NCBI GenBank assembly: GCA_019313605.1
Contig: JAFDAW010000236.1
Coordinates: forward strand, 1 to 5,917
DNA length: 5,917 bases
Origin: Deltaproteobacteria bacterium
Lineage (GTDB): Bacteria > Myxococcota_A > UBA9160 > SMWR01
Direction of reading: 5' to 3'
This document shows positions 1-4,768 of this stretch, in pieces. Both the position numbers and the translations under genes were made by a program. The notes under the pieces were generated by a model that saw only the letters and a list, made by a program, of their open reading frames with translations, searched no databases and had not been told where the DNA came from. The first letter of the stretch is position 1, and every line of letters begins with the position of its first letter.

Positions 1-141
1 CACCTCTCGTTACTCCACATTGTGTACCTCTTTTCCCAATCAGATGCAGTTCGCAGATGCAGGCGTCATTGATCGAGATGGGATCGGCCGCACGCGTCAC
101 CCCTACGGGGCAAAATCAGATTCGAGAACGCGTCGCAGGAA
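1..141. other. Left-edge stretch with no supported gene
   Basis: This stretch lies downstream of the last gene of the leftward operon. Stop codons break the minus-strand frames, and the plus-strand frame that is open here runs on antisense through the small membrane-protein gene without any recognisable motif. A small CCCC-TAC-GGGG hairpin sits at 100-110 but has no T-run on its 3' side in either direction, so it is not a convincing terminator. I see nothing else in it. Confidence 0.5.
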
Positions 142-450
142 TCAGGAAGAAATGGGAGGTGCGCGCTTACGCTGGGTATCGCAAACGATGAGCTTCAGGA
201 TAGGCGGTGCCTGCACGAACACCGGACCGATCAACCCAGCCGGCACAGCTGTACCCACTGTGATCAGCGGGACGGACACCTGCTTGTGCGATTTCGAGAT
301 GCTACATACCACACAATCGTTCTGTCCCGAATCGTGATCGGCTGAATGGGAGAGCGTGAAGAATTGACCCAGCAGAAGAAACGCGACGACAAATATCACG
401 CCTAACGAAACGCTGCCGATGTGACTCACTGACCGGAGCGCCCAGCTCAT
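142..450 (-). CDS. Small membrane protein with His/CxxC motif, DUF2946-like
   Basis: A 102-residue protein of unknown function. Residues about 10-31 form a strong hydrophobic segment (signal anchor or transmembrane helix). A short polar stretch follows, with His35, His39 and a Cys46-Val-Val-Cys49 pair. Residues about 60-90 are again hydrophobic, and the C-terminus ends in a basic RAPP motif. One hydrophobic helix, a His-rich stretch with CxxC and a C-terminal R(G/A)PP are what I associate with DUF2946-like small proteins, some of which sit near metal-handling genes; that assignment is from memory of the pattern, not from a search. The ATG abuts the TGA of the upstream dehydratase (TGAATG), and an AGGA lies 7 nt before it, so translational coupling is likely. 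A role in metal binding or redox is only a guess from the cysteines and histidines. Confidence 0.7.
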   Translation of the reverse strand: MSWALRSVSHIGSVSLGVIFVVAFLLLGQFFTLSHSADHDSGQNDCVVCSISKSHKQVSVPLITVGTAVPAGLIGPVFVQAPPILKLIVCDTQRKRAPPISS

Positions 451-774
451 TCAGGCGTCCTTTCGTTTGGAAAACTCTTCCGAGATCCCGTTCATCTTCT
501 TCGCGAGATCGAAATCCAGCTTCGTGATGCCGTCCGCGCTGTGCGTCACGAGATCCACTATAACCGTAGCGTAGACGTTCGACCACTCCGGATGATGATC
601 CATCGTCTCCGAGTACAAAGCCGCGCGGGTCATGAAACCAAAAGCCTGATTGAAATTTCGGAAGCGAAATTCGCGGTGCAGTTTGCCACCGTGAATCGTC
701 CAGCCCGGAACGCCCTCCAGCGCCTGTTCGATTTCGGCGTCACCAAGTCTCTCGGGCCGGCTGGAATCCGCCAT
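451..774 (-). CDS. phhB: Pterin-4a-carbinolamine dehydratase (PCD/DCoH family)
   Basis: A 107-residue cytosolic enzyme of the usual family length. The family dehydrates 4a-hydroxytetrahydropterin, formed by aromatic amino acid hydroxylases, to quinonoid dihydropterin, so the cofactor can be recycled. The diagnostic centre is present: ETMDHHPEWSNVY, with His60, His61, Pro62 and Trp64, then a strand and THSADGIT with His78. These match the three catalytic histidines of the family (His61, His62 and His79 in human DCoH). The gene lies second in a tight minus-strand operon: its ATG is one base after the stop of the MBL-fold hydrolase gene (TGA-G-ATG), with a GGGGA ribosome site inside that gene's end. 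No phenylalanine hydroxylase is visible here, so the partner enzyme is either elsewhere or absent. Stand-alone PCD-like proteins occur in many bacteria, so the physiological substrate is uncertain although the family call is firm. Confidence 0.93.
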   Translation of the reverse strand: MADSSRPERLGDAEIEQALEGVPGWTIHGGKLHREFRFRNFNQAFGFMTRAALYSETMDHHPEWSNVYATVIVDLVTHSADGITKLDFDLAKKMNGISEEFSKRKDA

Positions 775-775
775 C

Positions 776-1714
776 TCAAAGATTCCCCGACGCTGCCGGG
801 GCCTCGAGCTCGACCGGCTGGACGACCCCGCTCGCCTCCTCCCACGCGCGTCGAATTACGAAGTCCCGATCGAATTTGAACAAGAAGGGGACCGACAGCT
901 CCTCGAAAGCTCCATCGTGCTCGAGATTGGCCGCAGCCAGGGTCTCTTCGAGGGACATCTCGGCCGCAGCGGACTCGCTCGCAAACTCCGCGAGTTCCGC
1001 GATAAAGCGCTGAAATTCGAGCAGGCCGGCCCGATCCGTCACGGGACCGTGTCCCGGAATGACCCGGTCAAAATCAAGCGCGAGCACGCGCTCGAGCGTC
1101 TCCGCCCACTGTTGTACCGAACCACCCGCCTCGAGGTCGATGTTCGGATATCGGCGGTTGAAGAAGAGATCGCCCGTGTGAAGGACGCGATCTTCGACGA
1201 AGAGAACGACGAGATCGCCTCCTGTGTGGCCGCGCCCCAGGTAGTGGGAGCGGACCGTCTTGTCGCCGATCCTCAAATCATGCCTGTCTGTGAACAGATC
1301 GTTGGGTGCTGCCCCAGCGGTCAGGCCTTCCCAGAAGGCTGAGTCGAACCGCTCGAGATAGGCGCGCGTGCGCTCGGTCGCCACGATCCGCGTCCCCAAC
1401 GGCCAGGCCGGGTTCCCGTGCGTGTGGTCCGCGTGATAGTGGGTATTGATGACGGCCTGGGTGGGTCCGCCACCGAGCCTCTCGGCGAGTACCAGGATGC
1501 GCCGACCCTGAATGGGAAACGTCATCGTGTCGACGACGACGGCCCCACTTTGGGTTCGAAGCACTGCAACGTTTCCACCGGCGCCGTAGATTACGGAGAC
1601 CGAGTCGGTCACGGCTTCGTGGTCGAGAACGGTGACCCGGTTGTAGAGGTAGACCGCCAGCACCCCCACCAGTGCAACCAGAACCACCGCGATCACGCCA
1701 ACTTTGCGACCCAC
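776..1714 (-). CDS. Membrane-anchored MBL-fold metallo-hydrolase
   Basis: A 312-residue protein of the metallo-beta-lactamase superfamily. A short basic N-terminus (GRK) leads into a hydrophobic helix at about 5-24, so the catalytic domain is probably exported and tethered to the inner membrane. Metal ligands are complete: His92-Tyr-His94-Ala-Asp96-His97 in NTHYHADHTHGN, His163 in GHTGGD, Asp182 in HTGD, and His222 in PGHG. This predicts a di-metal (usually zinc) hydrolase. A helical tail of about 80 residues follows residue 230. Substrate cannot be read from the sequence; this branch includes lactamase-like, thioester and quinoprotein-associated hydrolases, and I would not call it an antibiotic-resistance enzyme. 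The GTG at 1714 has a GGGGGGAG only one base upstream, which is unusually close, but no later start keeps the basic residues before the helix. It leads the operon with phhB and the CxxC protein. Confidence 0.88.
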   Translation of the reverse strand: MGRKVGVIAVVLVALVGVLAVYLYNRVTVLDHEAVTDSVSVIYGAGGNVAVLRTQSGAVVVDTMTFPIQGRRILVLAERLGGGPTQAVINTHYHADHTHGNPAWPLGTRIVATERTRAYLERFDSAFWEGLTAGAAPNDLFTDRHDLRIGDKTVRSHYLGRGHTGGDLVVLFVEDRVLHTGDLFFNRRYPNIDLEAGGSVQQWAETLERVLALDFDRVIPGHGPVTDRAGLLEFQRFIAELAEFASESAAAEMSLEETLAAANLEHDGAFEELSVPFLFKFDRDFVIRRAWEEASGVVQPVELEAPAASGNL

Positions 1715-1738
1715 GCTCCCCCCGATGAATACAGAGAA

Positions 1739-1744
1739 AGTATA
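1739..1744 (-). promoter_or_regulatory. Possible -10 element upstream of the MBL-fold gene
   Basis: On the minus strand the sequence reads TATACT, 24 nt before the GTG start at 1714 and in an otherwise GC-rich 100-bp spacer. It resembles a sigma70-type -10 hexamer. No TTGACA-like -35 box is visible at 16-18 bp spacing and there is no extended TGn, so the call rests on the hexamer alone. It would separate transcription of the three-gene operon from the EAL gene. Confidence 0.25.
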
Positions 1745-1758
1745 CGCCGCAGCCGGTT

Positions 1759-1777
1759 CGCCGCACTGCGGGCGGCG
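1759..1777. repeat. 6-bp inverted repeat between the EAL and MBL genes
   Basis: CGCCGC (1759-1764) and GCGGCG (1772-1777) form a perfect inverted repeat with a 7-nt loop. It lies about 38 nt beyond the stop of the EAL gene and just upstream of the candidate -10 of the MBL-fold gene. There is no T-run after it on the minus strand, so it is not a standard intrinsic terminator; a transcript-end hairpin or a protein-binding site are alternatives. In GC-rich sequence it could also be chance. Confidence 0.3.
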
Positions 1778-1814
1778 CTCTCATTTTGGGATCGATGAAT
1801 GTCTCGGTGCGGCT

Positions 1815-3092
1815 TCAGGTGTCCGTGCGCAAGGGGTGGGGCTTGCCGAAGAGCCAACCCTGACCGAAAGGAATCCCGAGGCGGCCGAGCGTTTCGAGTT
1901 CTTCCAGTGTGTCGAGCCCTTCGCCGATGATGCGCGCGCCGATCTTTTCCGATACCGCGTGCAGTGCCCGCAGCAGCTCCTGGCGGTTGAGGTCCTCGTC
2001 GATCCCGGCCACGAACGCTCGATCGACCTTGACGAACTCGGGGCTCAACTCGATCACTGATTCGAGGCTCGCGTACCCCGATCCGACATCGTCCATCGCG
2101 ATCTGGAAACCGAGATTCCCGTAGTAGTCACGAATTTCGCGAAAGATGTCGAAGTTCGAGATCGATTCCTGCTCGGAAATTTCGAGCACGAGGTCCGTTG
2201 GGGAAAGTCCGCAACCATCGAGCGTCCGGCGCAGGGCTTCGGAGCGAAAGTTCGGATCGTAGATGGTCGTCGGGCGGATGTTGAGAAAGAGTTTTGCGTC
2301 GCCCGGAAAATCTCTCGCGCCGTCTAGACCGCTCGTTCTGCAAAGACGATCGAGCTGGAAAATGAAATCCTCTTCGCTTGCACTCTTGAACAATGCCGCC
2401 GGCGAGTGAAACTCCGAACCTTCCGGTCCGCGTGCGAGCGCCTCGTATCCAAATACCGTCCGTGTCGCGACGTCTACGATCGGCTCATAGACGGAGCGAA
2501 TCCTGCCCTCGAGCACCAACTCGAAGAGTTTTTGACGTCGGCGCCGAGCGGCGATCTTCTCGTTGAGCGCAGCGTCGCTGCGCGCTTGTTCGATCGCGTC
2601 TCGAATTTGTGTCTCTGCGCCAATCGTGGGATTGCAGAGTGCTGCCGAAGTGCCGATCGGAAGGCTCGGGGTCGTCTTGAGATGTGGATATCCGATTCCG
2701 GTTCCCCGCGCCTTTAGGCCCTGCGAGAGAGCACCGTGAAGATCGGGTAGTTCTCGGCTGGAGAAATCCGTCTCCGTGAGGTCCCGAAACAGCAGAACCA
2801 CAATTTCATTGCGACCGGTCTCACCTGCGAGAATCAAGTCACTGATCCCCAGCCGATCGCCGATCAGTTGCTCCACGGCTTCCCGGAGCGACAACATCGC
2901 CCCGAGGCGCGCCGAGCCACCAAAGCTGCGCTCGATGTCGGAAAACACGGAAGCGTCGATCGCGAGGATGCCCAACGCCCCGTGGCCGCTGAACTGCTCG
3001 ACGATCTCGGAGAGCGAGTCCCCGATCGAAGGCAGCACCGTCTCGGACTTGGGCAAGGCCGCAAACGGCAGGATGTCATCCGGCTCCGACAT
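1815..3092 (-). CDS. Degenerate GGDEF-like/EAL protein, predicted c-di-GMP phosphodiesterase
   Basis: A 425-residue cytosolic signalling protein with no membrane segment. Residues about 37-175 follow the outline of a GGDEF domain (ILAIDASVFSDIERSFG, then a strand in place of the active loop), but the signature is replaced by ETGRNEI (91-97), so it should not make cyclic di-GMP. Residues about 187-420 form a full EAL domain. The metal and catalytic positions look intact: Glu217 of EAL, Asn271 (LFLN), Glu304 (LEIS), Asp334-Asp335 in DDVGSGYASL, Lys355 (VKVDR), Glu391 (GEGLDT) and Gln411 (GQGW). The usual DDFG is DDVG. This supports hydrolysis of cyclic di-GMP to pGpG, with the GGDEF remnant as a possible regulatory or dimerisation module. 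A GGGAGG lies only one base before the ATG, so the start carries some doubt. It lies 158 bp downstream of yqgE on the same strand, and a predicted cyclic-di-GMP receptor is encoded nearby at 4769. Confidence 0.92.
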   Translation of the reverse strand: MSEPDDILPFAALPKSETVLPSIGDSLSEIVEQFSGHGALGILAIDASVFSDIERSFGGSARLGAMLSLREAVEQLIGDRLGISDLILAGETGRNEIVVLLFRDLTETDFSSRELPDLHGALSQGLKARGTGIGYPHLKTTPSLPIGTSAALCNPTIGAETQIRDAIEQARSDAALNEKIAARRRRQKLFELVLEGRIRSVYEPIVDVATRTVFGYEALARGPEGSEFHSPAALFKSASEEDFIFQLDRLCRTSGLDGARDFPGDAKLFLNIRPTTIYDPNFRSEALRRTLDGCGLSPTDLVLEISEQESISNFDIFREIRDYYGNLGFQIAMDDVGSGYASLESVIELSPEFVKVDRAFVAGIDEDLNRQELLRALHAVSEKIGARIIGEGLDTLEELETLGRLGIPFGQGWLFGKPHPLRTDT

Positions 3093-3250
3093 GCCTCCCG
3101 CATCGGCACCTTGGGGCAGCTCGTTGAGTGCGCACTGTCACAGCCGCACCCGACCCGACCTTTGGCCGGAGGCCTCGAGTTCTATAGGAGCAATGGAATC
3201 GATAGGGAAATCCGACCCTTCCGCGATCTGGCAGGGCGCCGCGGGCGGCT
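3093..3250. other. Spacer between yqgE and the EAL gene
   Basis: These 158 bases hold no gene I can support. A GC-rich inverted repeat (GCCGC-GG-GCGGC, 3238-3249) falls immediately after the yqgE stop on the minus strand but is followed by GC-rich sequence and not by Ts, so intrinsic termination is unlikely. A TATAGA on the minus strand near 3181-3186 might be part of a promoter for the EAL gene, but no good -35 partner is present. Confidence 0.3.
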
Positions 3251-3835
3251 CTAATGGACTCCCCGAGTCGCGATGAGGCTCGAAGGCTCGATCCCAAGGC
3301 TGCGAACGACATGCTCCCACATCTCGGTTGACGCGACCTCGAAGACGGTTTCTTCGCAGACGGGGGCTGTGATCCAGGCCCCCTGCGTGAGTTCGTTCTC
3401 GAGTTGCCCCGGCCCCCAACCCGCGTAACCGAGCAACACCCGAATCCGGCCGGGCGGATCGCTCGCAATGCCTCGGAGCACGTCGAGTGAACCCGCAAAC
3501 CACAAGCCCGGTTGGATCTGGGTGACCTCCTCGGGTCGCTCGCAATCTTCGTCCGAGCCGAACAGCACCCATCCCGTATGAGGCTGAACGGGGCCACCCC
3601 AGTTGATTTCCCAATCCGGGTCGCCCTTCCATTCGATTTCGAGGGTCGAACACAGCACGGGAGCGGTGAGGTCGGTCGAGCGATTCAGTACGACCCCGAA
3701 GCTGCCGGTCTCATCGTGGTGGATCACCAGGATGACCGCCCGGTGGAAATTGGGGTCCATCAACTGGGGCATCGCCACCAGGAAACCCGGAGCGAGATCA
3801 GATTCCGACACGAAGAAAAGAATAGCAGTCGGCAA
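3251..3835 (-). CDS. yqgE: YqgE/AlgH family protein (DUF179)
   Basis: A 194-residue protein, close to the usual family length of about 185-190. Family landmarks run in order: LAPGFLVAMPQLMDPNFHRA (14-33), the SFGVVLNR strand (45-52), WGGPV (79-83) and GYAGWGPGQLENEL (136-149), followed by AWITAP. The biochemical role of the family is not settled; in Pseudomonas the homologue AlgH has been linked to control of alginate and other virulence traits. The protein is expected to be cytosolic, with no signal peptide. The best start is TTG at 3835: a GGCGG lies 5 nt before it, while the next in-frame candidate, GTG at 3811, has no ribosome site. The gene diverges from the CPBP protease gene across a short spacer with a perfect palindrome that ends about 10 nt before the TTG, so regulation at that point is plausible. 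Confidence 0.93.
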   Translation of the reverse strand: MPTAILFFVSESDLAPGFLVAMPQLMDPNFHRAVILVIHHDETGSFGVVLNRSTDLTAPVLCSTLEIEWKGDPDWEINWGGPVQPHTGWVLFGSDEDCERPEEVTQIQPGLWFAGSLDVLRGIASDPPGRIRVLLGYAGWGPGQLENELTQGAWITAPVCEETVFEVASTEMWEHVVRSLGIEPSSLIATRGVH

Positions 3836-3878
3836 AGTGCCGCCAGCTGAGATCGATAGATCTCAGCGCCGCAAAGTG
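3832..3878. repeat. Palindrome flanked by 8-bp direct repeats in the divergent spacer
   Basis: GCTGAGATC (3846-3854), GATA (3855-3858) and GATCTCAGC (3859-3867) make a perfect 9-bp inverted repeat. GCAAAGTG occurs on both sides in the same orientation, at 3832-3839 and 3871-3878. The element lies between the divergent starts of yqgE and the CPBP protease gene. Its symmetry suits a dimeric regulator; in yqgE mRNA it would also fold into a hairpin directly before the GGCGG ribosome site. No specific regulator can be named. Confidence 0.5.
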
Positions 3879-3938
3879 AATCCGAAGGATTCGCCGGTCT
3901 TATTCCCAACCAGCTCGCGGAAGCTGTACGTTGCCCGC

Positions 3939-4697
3939 GTGAGTACTCGACGCAACGCGCTCACCCTCGTGTTCGCCTCGTTGGCCGTCGGAGCGTTGGT
4001 GGCGATCCGACCCCTGGCGAGCAGCGGTGGCCGATTCGGCGACACGCTCGGATTCGAGACCTTCCTCGCGATGCTCGCGTTCGCGTTCGCAGTGCGTTCA
4101 CCGCTCGGGGTCACAGCCAGGCTGGGGCTTGGCCCGAGCGGGCTTTCGCGGGGCACACTGGCGCTGCTCGCGCTCGGAACCCTCGCCCTGAGTTACTCGC
4201 TCGATGGTGTCTACCGACTGATCGAGCCGCCAGACAGCGGCGTGCTCTTTCAATTCGAATCCGAACTCGCCGGAGCCCGCGGCGGAACGCTCGCCTTCGC
4301 GCTGCTGAGCTTCGCGCTGGTACCGGGTATCGCCGAGGAGCTCCTCTGCCGCGGTCTCGTGCAGCGCGGCCTCCAGACCCGCTATGGGCCAATCGCGGCG
4401 ATCCTGCTCGCCTCGGCCTTCTTCGGCGCGCTCCACATGGACCCCATCCACTCAGCTTTCGCCGCGATTCTCGGCCTCTATCTGGGCGCCATCGCCTACC
4501 TGGCGGGAAGCGTTCGGGCCTCGATGGGTTGCCATATCGCGAACAACACCGCGGCCGTCCTCGGCACGGCGATCATCCCCGAAGTCGGGCCGATGCCGGC
4601 GGCCGCCACCGCCTTTTCCCTAGGAGTTCTCGGGTGGGTCTGGCGCCATCACCCACCCACCGCCCCTGCCGATGCCCCGAAAAAAGAAGGCCCCTGA
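3939..4697 (+). CDS. CPBP-family intramembrane metalloprotease (Abi/CAAX type)
   Basis: A polytopic membrane protein of about 252 residues from the chosen start. Hydrophobic segments are visible near residues 8-24, 40-52, 72-86, 117-130, 151-166, 172-190 and 205-235. The three family motifs are intact: Glu133-Glu134-xxx-Arg138 (EELLCR), Phe162-xxx-His166 (FFGALH) and His199-xxx-Asn203 (HIANN). These form the intramembrane active site in CAAX protease and bacteriocin-processing relatives; bacterial members often have unknown substrates, and some give immunity to bacteriocins or act in signalling. The reading frame extends far upstream into yqgE, but that part is an antisense shadow. GTG at 3939 gives a short basic N-terminus (STRRN) before the first helix; its ribosome site is weak (GGAAG 15 nt away), and GTG at 3876 is an alternative. 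The PilZ gene follows after 71 bp on the same strand, probably co-transcribed. Confidence 0.88.
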   Translation: MSTRRNALTLVFASLAVGALVAIRPLASSGGRFGDTLGFETFLAMLAFAFAVRSPLGVTARLGLGPSGLSRGTLALLALGTLALSYSLDGVYRLIEPPDSGVLFQFESELAGARGGTLAFALLSFALVPGIAEELLCRGLVQRGLQTRYGPIAAILLASAFFGALHMDPIHSAFAAILGLYLGAIAYLAGSVRASMGCHIANNTAAVLGTAIIPEVGPMPAAATAFSLGVLGWVWRHHPPTAPADAPKKEGP

Positions 4698-4756
4698 GGG
4701 CTACAGAAGAGATGCAGATTGGACGACTCGTAGAGGGCTGAGCTGAATTCGGCGTC

Positions 4757-4761
4757 GAGGT
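4757..4761 (+). promoter_or_regulatory. Ribosome binding site that fixes the TTG start of the PilZ gene
   Basis: GAGGT lies 7 nt before the TTG at 4769. The in-frame stop at 4739-4741 leaves only nine codons upstream of that TTG, none of them ATG, GTG or TTG. The spacing and the lack of alternatives make TTG the likely initiator. The next internal in-frame ATG is about 145 bases further on and would remove the first conserved strand. Confidence 0.6.
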
Positions 4762-4768
4762 ACATCGT

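Noticed and set aside
100..110. CCCC-TAC-GGGG hairpin near the left edge as a terminator for the leftward operon
   Set aside because: The stem is only four pairs and the T-rich stretch lies on the 5' side of the hairpin in the leftward direction, so it does not fit an intrinsic terminator.
917..1342. Plus-strand open frame of 141 codons inside the MBL-fold gene
   Set aside because: It is fully antisense to a gene with complete metal-binding motifs and shows no domain-like pattern; long antisense frames are expected at this GC content.
776..1714. Reading the MBL-fold gene as an antibiotic-resistance beta-lactamase
   Set aside because: The superfamily is functionally broad, the protein is membrane-anchored with a long tail, and its neighbours are metabolic; no feature specific to a resistance enzyme is visible.
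1278..1784. Minus-strand frame of 168 codons overlapping the MBL-fold gene start
   Set aside because: It is the same strand in another frame, very Arg/Gly-rich, while the overlapping frame carries the conserved HxHxDH motif.
1723..1800. Direct repeat CGATGAAT at 1723-1730 and 1793-1800
   Set aside because: Two 8-base copies without symmetry or further matching flanks are too little to separate from chance.
2776..3276. Plus-strand open frame of 166 codons across the 5' end of the EAL gene
   Set aside because: The product is Ser/Arg/Pro-rich without motifs and lies antisense to the EAL protein's N-terminal half; it is a shadow.
3603..3938. N-terminal extension of the CPBP protease back to an ATG inside yqgE
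   Set aside because: The extra 112 residues are antisense to conserved YqgE sequence and show no membrane or domain pattern; the family starts near the first hydrophobic helix.
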